Source: Saccoglossus kowalevskii
Lineage: Eukaryota > Hemichordata > Enteropneusta > Harrimaniidae
Direction of reading: 5' to 3'
DNA: 64,000 nt
Assembly (NCBI RefSeq): GCF_000003605.2
Contig: NW_003122913.1
Coordinates: forward strand, 205,201-269,200
Numbering within the stretch: the first letter of the stretch is position 1; each line of letters opens with the position of its first letter. This document shows positions 11,996 to 25,490 of this stretch, piece after piece. A program made the translations under genes and the position numbers. Below the pieces are notes generated by a model, which was given only the letters and a program-made list of their open reading frames with translations, had not been told where the DNA came from and searched no databases.

Positions 11996-12366
11996 TGTAA
12001 TCGTAAAGCAGCCACACTTGTATACGCTCATACGCTAAGTATAATTGCTTTAGATACATATTTTGTAAACTGACCTTGTAAATAAGTTGTTGCACGTAGA
12101 TTAATCAGGGTGCAACAATTAACGGGGTATGTGTTCAATGTATATTTTTCAATGTAGAATATATAATTTCACTTAAGCTTCTCTTCTTGTAGTTACAATA
12201 ACTACAACTATTTGTATCCATATCAATATTTGTAGGTAATAGTTAATACTTGGAGTTAATAGTAATGATATATTTTACGCTAGAATTACTGTGAAGGATA
12301 TAAAACATGGCCATACGGTAAATGACCAAACTACACACTATGAATTAAGGATTCGACATTTTAGAC
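11996..12366. other. Non-coding stretch
   Basis: AT-rich, with no supported feature. Confidence 0.35.
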
Positions 12367-12499
12367 CAGTGGCGGTGGCCGAGGGAGGGGGGCTCCCAAT
12401 CAATCTGAAACCCTTTGTGTCAGCAAAATGTGCCCCTCAAAATGCATGAAATAGCGTTACAGAAGGTCTAGATTTCAAAATTTTGTGCCGCCACCTCTG
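12367..12499. mobile_element. 133-bp miniature element with 5-bp target duplication
   Basis: The ends read CAGTGGCGGTGGCC inward from the left and CAGAGGTGGCGGC inward from the right, a gapped inverted repeat. Both ends are flanked by the same pentamer TAGAC (12362-12366 and 12500-12504), consistent with a target-site duplication. The interior has a purine-rich GAGGGAGGGGGG run. The CAG...CTG ends resemble hAT-type miniature elements, but those normally duplicate 8 bp, so the class is uncertain. Confidence 0.55.
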
Positions 12500-12504
12500 T
12501 AGAC

Positions 12505-13439
12505 AAATACATAGCATGGAATATTTAAACAAAGTATCAAACAAAGTAACCTGGCCATCCTTCTCATTTACGACAAAATATCAGACATGAATCTATACCA
12601 CAGTGTTTTCCTTAATAGACATTGATATAGCGTCTCAATAGAACCAAGTTTTGGTCCTAGCTGGGACAGTGTGACAATATAACTCGTGCACGCGTCAATT
12701 GCATTAGGTAATATACTGAACAGTTATTACCGTTCAGTACTATTAGTGATCAATTTAGTTCAAATTTGTTTATCATAAGAAAGTGGAGAAATGTCGTCAT
12801 ATATTAAAACACGTGAGGTTTTAAATACTAAGTTTCAAATTTTCCTTTATTCTTCAATGGTCTTTATTCACTGGGGACTGAGATAACGTTTCATTCATCA
12901 ACGAGGTCAATTTGTTATGCATTATTGAGTACTTGTTGCTGTGTTCAAGTTTTTATATCTTACCGTATCAATATATTTTTCTTTAAGAAAATACTCTCAT
13001 TGGTATGTATCTGTAAGTGTGTATGTGTTGCTAGCACATTGTTAATGTTCATAAGATCATTAACTGAAGTGTGTAGTCTTTTCCTTCGCGTTTTAAACTG
13101 CACGGTCTAATACATTGCCAAGACTCACAAGCAAGACTCTAATGTTTAATGTCATTTTCTACATTCGAATATGCTTCAATTCTTTTGTTTGTAAGAAGCA
13201 TACTATCTACTTGGCATGACATTGCTACAGCCTTGAATTGATTCACAACCGTGATTAAAATCGGCTAATAATTTGGTGTTGACTTTATTTTGAATGAAAA
13301 ACACTTGTACAATTGAATACACTGGACTTGCAATACTTATATTAAGTGTGGTAAATGGTACAAAAATTGACATTCGACACTCTAAAATACAACTGTCTTA
13401 TTGTATTATCTGGGCACAAACGCCTAATCAGGGCTAAAA
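12505..13439. other. Non-coding stretch
   Basis: No supported feature. Short AT-rich ORFs only. Confidence 0.35.
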
Positions 13440-14645
13440 TATTAAGCTTTCATGCTACATTTACACTATGGAATACGAATATAAATACGGAAACAGGACA
13501 GGAATCACAAAATAACTTTTATTTGCAGTCAAAAACAACTTCCTTGAAAAAACAAACGTTAGTAGCATTCAAGTGCCAACATAATATAATAATCCAAAAC
13601 AGCATGAGAACACATTAGCTAGATGGCGAATTTTGTGATATTCTCTTTGGATGTTAAAAAGGCATATATATGTTTTTTGAAGGTAATATTAGGGGTTTTA
13701 AAAGATACCAAAGATCTTCATACCCCCTAACTTCGCCTTATAGTGTTGGATTCACTCAAGTATTACTAGTATGAAAATAAAATACTAAAGTGCAAAAAGT
13801 TATTTTATAAGTTGCTGTCATCTCACTATAAGTCTATACTCGTGAAACGTATACTTGGGACTAAAATGGAACATCATCCTGTTTCCCAACCCTTCGGCAT
13901 GATGCCATTTCTTCTACTGAGTCTGTAGCCGACCACATAAGCCTACCATATGATCTCTATGATGTTAAACATTCAAACTAACTATGTCAAGGAGACAAGT
14001 TGTTCTTGATAGCGGCATTCTACAGTAATCATTTAACTACATACACGACAGGAATTACTTTGCTTACTTAAAATCTTATGTCCCACGTTTTCATCACGGA
14101 GTATGAAATGTAACCTGCAGAATGTGAATCTGCAATAAATACAACGTCACGACGCATATGGAATAATATGCATCGCCACCTTTTGAACAAAGTACATGGA
14201 TTGGGCCTTTTTCAAATCTCCTGGGTTTTCTAGATATACGACGGATTTCGCTCAATAATTTGACAAATAATATATCTATTACATACAGTACAGCTGGTTA
14301 TTGACTTATTAATGTGCGTGACGACATATTTGTATTGATTTTAATGGAAGAAAGGTTACACGCACAACATATTACATTACTATTGCAATTGTAACCTAGT
14401 TTACAAATGCACTTATGACAATTTAAACAAACGAATAATAAATTTTCTTTGTAATTCTCCTATGCAGCGTTAGAACTTCGACAGTATCCTTGCAACTACA
14501 CACCGCCATTCTGTATTGAAACGCCACACGACCTTTACTACATATTGGAGTGTTTTCGTGTTTATTACTTTATTACTATTTAAGAATTCCCTTATACCAT
14601 TTTTGTTCATGTGATCCATTGTTTTGGACGTTGGTTTATTTATTT
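13440..14645. repeat. Old duplicated block, copy B
   Basis: Diverged direct copy of 11040-11995, with matching landmarks at 13508, 13619, 14258, 14354 and 14612 (CATGTGATCCATTGTTTTGG). It is longer than copy A because of extra sequence, including about 14440-14600. On the minus strand an ATG near 14322 begins the same TM1-like frame (MSSRTLISQ), but a TAA stop follows at once. Copies C (23060-23600) and D (29180-29720) share the stop at the same place. Confidence 0.65.
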
Positions 14646-17579
14646 TTTAATCCAAAACGATCCCGCTTGAATTCATTTTTTGAGATTAATTTCGACAGGG
14701 GCATTTATATGTATAAAGCAGGACGCAACGTCTGAAATTGACGAGGTGTTCGACTAATTCTCAAATGGGTTCGAACCAACAACATCCATCACAGCAGGAA
14801 GGACATCTAATGACATCTAATATTGGATTTTCAATGGAAAATTCTGAAAAAAAACGAGTATTAGAATAGTCATGTCAAAGTCAAGTGTTATGCATTGAAT
14901 GATTCGTGAACAAATGACAAAACATTCAATAGCTTTGTTGTATTTATGTAAATTACTTATGTTCAACGCTGTGCACTGGCAAGGCGACTTAACTTTACTT
15001 ATCATAGCTGCTAATGGTCTGTGTAAATTGAAAGAAAACAGTGATATAGTTGTAACTAAGTTACGCATGTGTCCTGTCAATTGTAAGGCAAGGAAAACGC
15101 AAACAAACGAAAGCAGGTTATGGTATCGACGGTAGTACTCGCCCTACTCACACTACTACAAATACTACTCAGTGCCACGGAAAGTTGAATAAGAGTATTG
15201 CACCGACACAATGTACACATTGCTGATGCTTTCGTTGGGCTCGCACATCTGCACGGCAATGTTTGCGCTATCTTTGAAAGGTGTACCACTGTGATGCTGT
15301 GATATTTTGACTCTGTTTGTGAGTTTGACTGTTATTTAGTCAATGGCCATTGCCCCCATCCCATTGCTAATAGCATCATTAACCTATATATATATATATA
15401 TATATAGTTTTACGTCCCTTCGTTAAAGGCAACCTATTCACAAACAGATGTTAAACATGCTAATATGTGCGTTCATATGCTCCGGTATGCATATGTATGT
15501 CATAATTAGAGTTAACAATCAAAACTTTGCTACAGTATTACTAAGATACAATATTGTTATTAAACAAATGACAACGTTAACTAAATCTAAAACACTGTTG
15601 ACACGCAAATTCACACACGCAGCTTTGCCAAATAATATTCAGGATTCTCCTATTCACTGTTTTATTGCATCATCAAAATGAAAACTTTCGAATGTTTTCA
15701 AGAAATTAGAAATAAGAAAATATGTTCGCATACATTTCGTATGTACTTCTCTCTGTACTTTACTATAGTTTCTGTAAAAGTACATAGTTATCACAAATAT
15801 TTAAGTATTAGATCTATGACAACGTATATTCAGTGCAATAGTGGTTGATTGACAGACTGACAAAGATGATTAATGTCGTTATCAGTACATGCTAATTATA
15901 TCGCACAACTAATTTGTTCCCTCTGTATTGTGAAGCAGCTTAGTATAAAGCATATTTATATGTTGCTTAATCATATTTGTGTTCGTTCCTCCAATCATTG
16001 TCTTACATTATTGATTAACTGTCGATTCTCATCTATATGAATATTAACTGATAAATGCAGTAATTAATGTCACTCTCCTTGGAATAAACTATATGACACA
16101 AGAAAGAATAAACATTTGAAAACAACATTAGTGTTACCAATCACCAGGGATTGCACGCAATTTACAACATTGAACATCTTAATAATCTGTTTGGTGTAAC
16201 AATTACGGATTATAATATATTTATAGGACAATGTACGATTTTTTCTCGGAAATATAATTGTTATCCATATTCCGTTAACAATTTCCTGAATGCATTCTCT
16301 AGTGAGCCTCAACGAGCCCTTTATTTCTGTTATCTAAATATTCGTTTACAGATCTAAGAATATAAGAATCTGAAATAATTGTTATGGGATTACATCCTAA
16401 CTTTTAGGTTAGAAGGAAATTGCAGAGACTTATACGTGGCAAGTTGAGGGTCTCTGCATACTTATACTCCTGATTACACGTTTATTAAAAAGTTGACCGA
16501 ATGAAGAGTAAAAGAGTTGGCATATTCGAAAATTGCAAACTCAGTTGAGAGTGAATTAGTGAAATAAAACCGCATAAATCGTCACATAGCTGGAAAAATA
16601 GTCAATCATAATTCAATTTATTAAGCACATTGCTAGTCAAATCGAGTGTACAATGATTCATAAACATGCATATATCACAGTCTGAAACCTTCACGTGCTT
16701 CCTCGTCAAAGTTACGGTTCATGATCATAGTATCATAGCTTAATCTATTAGATTCCTAGTCTTATGGTCATTATGATATTCGCTCAAGCCTCTTAAAAAT
16801 ACCGCCCCATATAAACCAGTCTCTTATATAATGAAAACTCGCAAATAATCTGAAAATTGGTATGATCTTCCATGTTTGTAATAATCGTCTACAGAACAAT
16901 TTTAATATCAATCGCTTGAGAGAAATATTGGATAAAATCTTTCGTCCACAAGACTTAATTATTGAATGTTATCAATAATGTAAATTGTGCATATTTATCG
17001 ACATTACCAAAGTTTTTAATATTATTACTCATAATATTATAGTAACATCTGCGTAAAGCAAACAGAATCGCACATACAAACAAACAAAAAAGACACGAGA
17101 ACCTTGAATTGAAATAATACTATAATCAGGTTCGGCATAAATAAAAAAAAAATACTTGCATAAATCTTAAATTTAGTCTTAAACATATAAAATCAATGGA
17201 AACGTGTATACAGTGAATGCATGTGTACTATGCCTAGTATTAAAAAAGACACCAGTGGGAGCTTAACACTATCGAGTTAGCATCGTATTGGCACTTTTGA
17301 GCGGTTACATAGCCAAAGTGGCTTTATACGTTAATATTCGAATATGTTACAAGAGAGAATATAGAATTGTAATTTGTTAAGGGTGTCAGAATTACGTCTG
17401 ACGTTGTAAATGAAGCTGTAGCTGTTTTGAAAAGAAAAAAAATACGTATTCGAATTTCATACCTGCAAAACAACAACGAAATTCATTTTATTATTTATTT
17501 TTAAACAGAATATTGGTAATATGCATAATTAAGATATGCTAATGGTATAACTCCAAAAGTATCTATATAGAATAAAGAA
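14646..17579. other. Non-coding stretch
   Basis: About 2.9 kb without a supported gene. It contains a (TA)n run at 15385-15406. Short ORFs at 14817-15289, 15448-15681 and 16070-16357 have no recognisable domain and several overlap each other on opposite strands. Confidence 0.35.
15385..15406. repeat. (TA)n microsatellite
   Basis: Uninterrupted alternating TA of about 11 units. Confidence 0.9.
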
Positions 17580-18280
17580 TATCTTATACAAATTAAATAA
17601 GGGCAGGGATTCGTTGTTCACATTCTGAGAATGCAGATGTAACGTTTTACAGGAACAGCTGTTGGTGACAGAATATTTAAAATCTGAAATCTGTGTTAAG
17701 ATTTAGAAATTAGGTAGTCATATTTGTATGTGGTCTTCAAAGGATAATAAATTATTACGTAATTAGATTATTAGTACTATTAGAATTAAATAATACTCAA
17801 ATCAAAGAATTCAGAAACACAGGGTACCTTGTTATGACAATCGACAAACAATTAACATGAGAATTCTAAATTAATAAAGTACTAAACAAATTTTAAATAA
17901 CACCTTTTACAGGCCTCGTCAACAGTCAAATTATGTTATTTATGCTCTAATACTTTATTATAATTTGTATATCACCTATCCGATGGCTTTGAGGGCAAAC
18001 TAATATTCTTGTTTCAGAAATAACTAATCAGACTAATGCTTTCAAAGGCAGACTCGTTCACAGTAATTCGTTATTTCACTACCTGGTCATCTATATTATT
18101 AACAACCAAGTTAAAAATCAGAAATACATCTTCAAACATGACATACGTTTACAAAGACTTCCCAATGATGTGAACAATTATTTCCTTACCTTCAGACATA
18201 ACTACAATACTAAATCATCAACTACCTAAAAGTGTACCATGCCCCTCGAAAGCCATAACAAGAAAAGCTTACAGATTTTA
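17580..18280 (+). mobile_element. LINE fossil (3' part), paralogous to 21590-22350
   Basis: A broken plus-strand frame around 18120-18230 reads LQRLPNDVNNYFLTF then HNYNTKSS, which resembles the HxYNTR segment near the C-terminus of jockey/CR1-type LINE ORF2 proteins. The block is a diverged copy of 21590-22350: both contain an almost identical 45-base stretch starting CAAACTAATATTCTTG (17997 here) and a diverged CTGAAATCTGTG-type segment. Stops and shifts are frequent. Confidence 0.5.
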
Positions 18281-18317
18281 AATTGTAAAAACATTTTTTA
18301 TATGTACATGTCATATA

Positions 18318-18536
18318 ATTATTATTATTATACATCTGTCACCGTAACGCCATAAGTTACAGCGTGCCGTAATTTTGCGGTATTTTACGGGGTATTTTCA
18401 TCCTACCATATTAGAAAATTCGAATTACAAATATTGAATGATTACGCGGGTAAGCGTCCTCTAATAATAAAAACAAACATGGCTGTCACAAGGGACGCCG
18501 CACATAGAAGTTCGCTGATTCTTATCTAAACTTTTG
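18318..18536 (-). repeat. Dispersed repeat family R1, copy 1 (cut by gap)
   Basis: Reverse-complement copy of the elements at 50681-50939 and 57678-57976. Shared landmarks are the end ACAGATGTATAATAAT, a CGCTGTAACTTAYGGCGTTA segment, ATGGTAGGAT and ATGTTTGTTTTTATTATTA. The copy runs into the assembly gap, so its other end is missing. Confidence 0.75.
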
Positions 18537-18586
18537 NNNNNNNNNNNNNNNNNNNNNNNNNNNNNNNNNNNNNNNNNNNNNNNNNN
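18537..18586. other. Assembly gap (50 N)
   Basis: Run of 50 N; the true size is unknown. Confidence 1.
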
Positions 18587-21500
18587 CATTTAGTTCCTCA
18601 CGACGATGGGGTTAGACTTACAAATAACGTTTTTGTACACTTCAAATGCTAGGATGAATTTTAGAATTGTTCAAGATCTGACATTCTATTGTCCTGTAGT
18701 AAACTGGTGGTTAGAGCTTCATTACTAACGATGATGTGGCATTTACCATCAGAATAATTATACCTGGGGATAAGGAGACAAGCTAAATTGAAAGTATATC
18801 ACGACGAATCGGAGGAAAGACCAGCTTGTTATGTGGAAATTGTTCAGATGGAATTGCACGTAAACGTAACAGATCTGTAACCTTTACAGCACTGGGTGGA
18901 TACTTGGATTAGTGTTGAAAGAAGTCCTGAGGAGGCCGCCATCTTATCTTGCGTTTTATTGTTTGACGTTACTACATCTTCTGATGATTGGCGAATGGCC
19001 TTGCAATGGACGCTTGGTTACAAAGCCTTCCTTTGACGGTTCAGGACTTTTTGATGTTGCCGACTCATTTCTTGGTTTTGATCGTGATGAATTAGGTCTG
19101 CTAATGGTTATGACTGCATAGCATTGGAGCATTGTAGACTGTCGAAGTTGAATTTCTTTACTTGGTGGCTAACTGATCTAACATATTGTTTGCCGATGAA
19201 CGGTAACTGGTCAGATGTAAGACATTGTACTTGAACAAAAACAGTAGTTGAAACGAAATGTGCAAAAAAAATAAACAGGTAATCAATACAATAAATTAGC
19301 GAGAGTTGTGCACTGGGGTGAGACAACAAATTGAATGAAAAACTGAAACAAAAAAAGTTGACAACAAAGCTAGGTGTGGCTAATTTTAGGAGAATAAAAA
19401 CAGTTAATGGGCTAAATTAATGACTAGTGATCGGCTGGGGTGTATGTTCATTGATCCGGATTTTGCATCAAGCTCAGAGCATTTACTAAAAAGTGTTGCC
19501 CGAATAGAGCACTAAGTTTTCATTTACAATTTTGTTGATTGTATACTTATCGACGAAATTACTTTTGCTTACTCAATACTGTATCAATGTCCATGAATTA
19601 AAATCAAGTCTTGAAAACAGCCTTACAAGAACCCACATGTTTCAATGGTTCTACATTATCTTACCACTTTTACATCTCTTCAAACAAGTTCAAACATCTC
19701 ATTCGCCAGAATAGAAGTATTACTCCTCACACTTCCCCCCAATCAATCAACTGCACTCAATTTTTCAGACAACTTGATTTATTGCGAAATAATTATAGCT
19801 GGTAGTACCATAATACTATTTATTAAACATATTAATAATATAGAGATCATGTCATAGAGATTTCTTTAAGTAAATGCTGCAAATTTTCATAACTTATTAA
19901 AAATGAAGAATGCAACAACCTGCATAGCAATGTATTGGCAAGGATTACATTTGGACCAGGTTGCTCCTCTAATTAAATCTTAACTCAAATCCAGCGAGTT
20001 AAAGAAGTCTATAGGTCAATTAAAATCAATAAAACATAAGCTCAAATTAGTAAAACGTACATACAATACATGACGTTTCGGGTGAAAAGGTTTAGCATCA
20101 TATATTTCGAGGCCTTTAAGCAATATCAGAAACCAGTCCCTCACAGCAGGACAATTTCCAGTTATTCAACAACAAAAATGGAATCACTTCTAGTTGATAA
20201 CAATCTTTGTCATTTAAGTAACAACCTACGCATTTCACTATTACCAGCCTTAAGACTTCTTTGCAAAAAACAAACGCTATTATCGTTCATTAATAAATGT
20301 AATTGTTTATTAATTGAATATTTCTTGACTTAACCAAGACGTTTGATACAATTAATAATAAAATCATTAGTTATACACCTATAACTAGAATAATTCAAAT
20401 GATTTAAGTTACCTAAAATCGTTAATATTTTATTCAAACTTCTAGTTACAATTTAGCACACTATTAGCTATGGTATCCCATATAGACCAATTTTGGAAGC
20501 TTTAATATTCTATGTCTACACCATTGTCCTTGAATTACAATTTAAATTTTAAATTATCTACCAATGCTGTGAAGCTGTCTCAATTCAATACAAAAACCTT
20601 CAAGCACTTCAAATTTTAAATAAAAAAATACAATTATAGGGAATTCGGGTACAGCAAAAACACACACATAAAAGACAACGACAACGGGCAAATTACTTAA
20701 TCATAAACACATATAATAATCAATAGTGTTGATAGTGATTGTATGCGGATTCGGATTTGTAATTGTAACACAATGGGAAGTCCAGTGATATCAATTGAGC
20801 ATTGGATCTATTTAATGGTTATATAACCCACGTGATATGTATAATATGGGGAGTCATTCGAATGTGCAGTTATGGCTTTCCTAATCAATGATATTTTTGA
20901 TAGTGGAAATTTCCAAAGGATTGGCCAGGTCATCATTCATGTCTATAAGAAAGAATCAAAATATTTAGTAATATTTTCAATAATAGGTTGTATAAATGGT
21001 CGGATGAAATAAAGCAGCACCATCTCGGGTGCTCAAGCTGGTTTATCTACAATGGAGAGCATTTTATTTTAAATGATATAGTTTAAAACCATTTACATTT
21101 ACAATAAATGGGGAAAATGTTATTGAATATTTGATTATTTTTTTTTATTTACAAAAGCGTTTGATGTTGTCATTTATTGAAGTTGCAAGGGACACTGTTA
21201 AAAATAGTAAAATCAACGTCAGGACGTCAAGTCATGCACAATGTTAAATAGAGACTTATTCGATAATGTCACTATTGTGTTCCTAAACACATATAATTAT
21301 CTAGGGCGTATTATGTGATGTAGGAATATAATATCTTACGATGTATGAGATTTGGGCGGTCAAGCAATTAATATAATGATTTCTTTATTCAGTTTCGACC
21401 GTACAGTAAAATGAAAAGCTTACACATGGTTTACTTTATCCCTTTCCTAGTTGAATACTGCCAATAATTGTGCACTGAGCGAGATTTAGGGTTAAGAACA

Positions 21501-21589
21501 ATATGCTCTAGGTGATAGAGTACAGCTTAAGTTATGTGAAGATTGACCGAGAGTAGGCCACAGAGGTGAAGTATATCTATTTTATTTGG
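18587..21589. other. Non-coding stretch
   Basis: About 3 kb with no supported gene. The ORF at 18912-19121 (69 codons, plus) lies in less AT-rich DNA and could be an exon remnant, but I recognise no motif. Three overlapping ORFs at 19532-19857 and one at 20070-20333 are AT-driven. Confidence 0.35.
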
Positions 21590-22350
21590 TTTTATGACGG
21601 CCTGGATAGAGCAAGGCGTTCAAAATGATAATGCGTTGATGATACTATTCAAACAGCGTGTTAGGGATATGTATGAACAAGATGTACTAAATGTATATTG
21701 TTACAGCCAGAGAAATATCTTATTGAAATTAAAGAAACTAAATATTGACACAGCTTGCCAAAGCTTTTTTGTCCAAATTATATGCGGATGGTTCAGAAGA
21801 GATAATTTACAGACATACATGGACGACAAATTATGTGAAATCTGAGATCTGTGATGAGATTGTTGTCTTCAAATGATTTAATATATAATTATAATACCCA
21901 ATTAAGAAATCAACAACAGTAACCAAGTACATTGCCATGGCGAGTGATACATTAATCACAATTTAATAAATTAAAATACAAAAAACACCTCTTATATGCA
22001 TCATAAAAATAAATTCATTATGTATTTTTTCTTCAATACTTTTGTATAATTTGCTTATTCTTCCCCACCTATCTGATAACCTTGAGGTACGAGATGGTAC
22101 AAACTAATATTCTTGTTTCAGAAATAACTAATCAGACTAATGCTTTTCAAACCTGGACTTATTCGCAGTAAGCAATTTCTCACTACCTGGACATTTCAGA
22201 CATAAATACAGTATAATATCAAGTAACCCCATGTTCTGCTATATTCTCAATAGGACCCCATAGTTTTCACCATATTATCATGGCGTTAAATTATTAAATA
22301 CTGGAACAGCTAGGTATTCAAGAAGAGAACAAGATCACGATCACAAAAAT
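21590..22350 (+). mobile_element. LINE fossil (ORF2 C-terminal part)
   Basis: An 83-codon frame at 21594-21845 reads WIEQGVQNDNALMILFKQR then VRDMYEQD, matching the WxxxGVxN...FKxRxxDxxxQ pattern seen after the thumb domain in jockey/CR1-like ORF2 proteins. The frame then stops. Downstream DNA is homologous to 17580-18280. The clade is not assignable from this fragment. Confidence 0.55.
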
Positions 22351-23059
22351 GGTTTAAACAATATATCCTTGGCCAATACTTGAATAATATAATGTGACAA
22401 GAAACCATACAAACATTGAAAAAGTTTGTTACATATGTGTCATATAATTATTGATAGTGTAATCTTCATTAGTGAGGACGTATACACGACAAGCTGTTCG
22501 GTACCTATTTTTTCCCGGCCATCCTTACATAGTGACAAACAACAATGGCGTCTGTCGACCAGTTTCCATCTGCCCGCGAGCTCGACCACCCGTATTACTG
22601 AACCTGGTCGTTGTTTGATATATAATATATTCAGCGATGTTAAAAAAACAAAACATGTTCCTATATCAACATATTTATGTAAAAGATAATGCACGAATAG
22701 AGTGCATTAGTTGCATGGAGTGCAAATATAGATTTGACCGTTTACATGCACGTTAATTGCATAGAATTCGATGCAAACGGATGGTAACACATCAGCTTGA
22801 CGGCACTATGTGTGATATAAGGTAACATTATATACAATTTTGATATTTACTAGCATCGAGTTATAAACTAAAGACTACTCAACCAAAGAAGTTAGTTCTT
22901 TATTATGCTAAACATATCACAGAAACTATTTGCCAAGGTTATGCTTGATGTAAACACTGCAAACATATACTGTTATTATCGTTACAGCACATCACCTTTG
23001 ATCTCAGCTGTCTTACTGAAATACAAAACATCTATTTGCGTATATGTCTATTGTAATAT
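22351..23059. other. Non-coding stretch
   Basis: Opposite-strand ORFs of 84-87 codons overlap at 22426-22694, without motifs. Nothing else is supported. Confidence 0.35.
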
Positions 23060-23600
23060 GGATCATTATCCCATGCCGGGCGTCATCATTATGAGCAACA
23101 CAGTGTCACCTGCGGCGAGTAGGTCTGCGATGAATATACTGCATAAGAAGATCACGTTAACTGGGCATTCTTTGAAGACACCCTTCGAATAACGCACATG
23201 AAGTGGAACCTTTCTCAGATTTTGTTAAATAACTTGTTAAATAATGTATCTATTACATAGAGTGCAGCTGTTTATTGAATTAGTTTTGTACTTGATGGCA
23301 TATTTGTATTGATCGGTTCTGAGTGAGAGGATAAACATACACATTATTCATTTTTAATTGTCTAATTCTTTATATCAATTATTTCATTAGTAACGGTATG
23401 TCCATAATTAAAAAAACATATTCAAATATGTGATTGAAACATTAACTCGACATCCTAGAAATTAGAAATATATAATAATAATTTTATTCAGCATATTCAG
23501 ATGATTGCATTACTTCGCATAACAGAAATACGTACAAAACAGAAAACAAATGCATATTCATTGATTGAAATTGAAAGCTGAATAATGATTTAAAAAGCTG
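23060..23600 (-). repeat. Old duplicated block, copy C, with TM1/TM2-like relic
   Basis: Shares the ATCTATTACAT core with copies A, B and D, and the stretches ATTCAAATATGTGA and ATACGTACAAAACAGA with copy D. On the minus strand a TM1-like frame beginning MPSSTKLIQ is broken by TAA. After a frame change a stretch KECPVNVIFLCS followed by IFIADLLAAG resembles the loop and TM2 of a rhodopsin-type receptor (NxxIxxLAxADLL). No TM3-TM7 could be traced. It is either a GPCR pseudogene start or a non-coding repeat with a chance resemblance. Confidence 0.45.
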
Positions 23601-25079
23601 TTCCCACTAGCTTGAAGACTCGCATAAAGCGCAGACATATTCCAATCACTGCAGAGTCCAACTAATCCCATATAAGTGTAAGATACAATTTTTTATCAAA
23701 CTACAACAGTGATATGCATTTATTACACATCACCAAATGATTGAGATATATATGAGGTGACATGCCTAACTGCTAAATTTTAAATTAATTGTACCTTCTT
23801 GGAAATAAAATTCCTGAATTCTATTCTGTGGAAGAGTTTCCGATGACGACATATTGTACGTTTTCAACTGCACAGTTAAAGTTTTAATATCGTTTGATTA
23901 CACTCAACAAGGTATTACCCATTCAATGAAAAATAAAACTGTTACCACACATTTGTTATATCATTCCTGTACTCATACATACAACTTACTTTCGTGAATA
24001 ATTGTCATCAGTAAGATTGCAGAACATTTTTACCATCAAACAATTTTACTCTTAAAAAGATGTATATGGTTTGCAGAATTTGACTTCTGTTGTAGTGCGC
24101 GTCTTATCCCAAATTCGACAATAACGGTGTTTGTAAGATATATTGGTAAATTGCTAGTAAACAACCAAACATGCCCAGCGTTCATGTAGATTCAGCTGCA
24201 ATCGAGTATTCGATATCTTTGGATGTCAACAAGTACTACGAATCACACGCGAAATGACGTATGTAAAAATTCGATGTGAAGCAAGTTGGTAATTTATTTG
24301 TTCTTAAGTTTCCTTATATGTTTGTTCTTATACATGATTTATGGAAACTCGTGAACATGCATGCGATTACACTGCATCCAAGCAAATATCGAACATGTCA
24401 TACTTACTTGGTAAGTTTCGATTCAAACTGCGTTGCATGTGGGGTTTTCAAAAAATACAGCGGGCATATTAACAGAAAAGGGAAAAAATAAGTATTCTGT
24501 AAAGAATTCAATTACAACCTTGTAATTTTACTAATGGAAACACTCACTCGATTTACAAACACTCCCCAAATAAAATAAAACCACATGATCAAAGGTGATA
24601 TAATTAGCACAACCGTGTATGCGTTTCGTCCAAACATAGTTATCACATACTGAATTGTCTGTCTTTTGAAATAAATCACGAATAAAGTATGGGCGGAATA
24701 AAGTATATAAAGTATATAACAACCAAGTTATGCGACTCTGTAAACTTTGATCGCCAAGCTTGCAACCCTTGCCGAGGACACTTGTTATAAACAATTGAAA
24801 CAGAATAAAATCATTCTTTATAGAATTAGAATTAGAATTCCTGAAAAGTATAAATTGACATCATTTCTTTATTGTCGTGACAGCGTTGCACAGGAAATAA
24901 AAACAAATTAAACACATATATTGTTTTTACTTCTATAGTAATTTAAAGGTTGAATCGAACGTATATGCTCAACGTAAATGTGTTATAGTGTAAATATTCA
25001 AGTACTCTCCTTTACAAAAGTTGAATTGATTAGTCTCCACGCGCGATGAGATATCCGATTGCCAAATCCGCCTTGCTTC
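23601..25079. other. Non-coding stretch
   Basis: No supported gene. ORFs at 24276-24491 and 24531-24794 lack recognisable motifs. Confidence 0.35.
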
Positions 25080-25490
25080 GCATATAGCACGGAATTTTAA
25101 AGTCGTGCAGAAAACAGTCAATATGTTCCACTGCTCTATTCACTCACACTAACATAGATTATCCAAAATCTTGATTTCAGCTGTCCATATTCGTTTGCAG
25201 CGGTTAGTCAAATTGAAAAACAATTTGTATTCCTTGTTGATAATCGTTCACCCCGAGTCTAATAACCCTCAGCCAATATTTAACACTTCCCGTTGAATAG
25301 TATCAAAACGAAGGTATCTTTCCACAATCTTACATAACGTAGTGAATGTTGCCAATCCCAAATATCTTTTGCAAGTCGTTTGTATGAATACTTTATAGCG
25401 GAATATATATCATGAACACCCATATTTTGCTGCCATATCAAATCATTGGTAATATCTTAATATCAAATGTTTTGAAGTAGATATCAATTA
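25080..25490 (-). mobile_element. LINE fossil (RT thumb region)
   Basis: On the minus strand, broken frames give ILPMI then YGSKIW, the PxxLYGSxxW motif after the LINE reverse transcriptase palm, followed by LQKIFGIGNI and VKYWLRVI, which match the post-RT region of jockey/CR1-like elements. Several stops show that it is dead. Confidence 0.6.

Noticed and set aside
14760-14800. GGGTTCGAACC B-box-like sequence
   Set aside because: No matching A-box or cloverleaf upstream, so no tRNA gene or SINE can be supported.
16385-16420. Short hairpin CTAACTTTTAGGTTAG
   Set aside because: Stem too short to be meaningful in AT-rich DNA.
22905-23192. 95-codon plus-strand ORF
   Set aside because: Overlaps the duplicated block copy C, where the more protein-like reading is on the minus strand.
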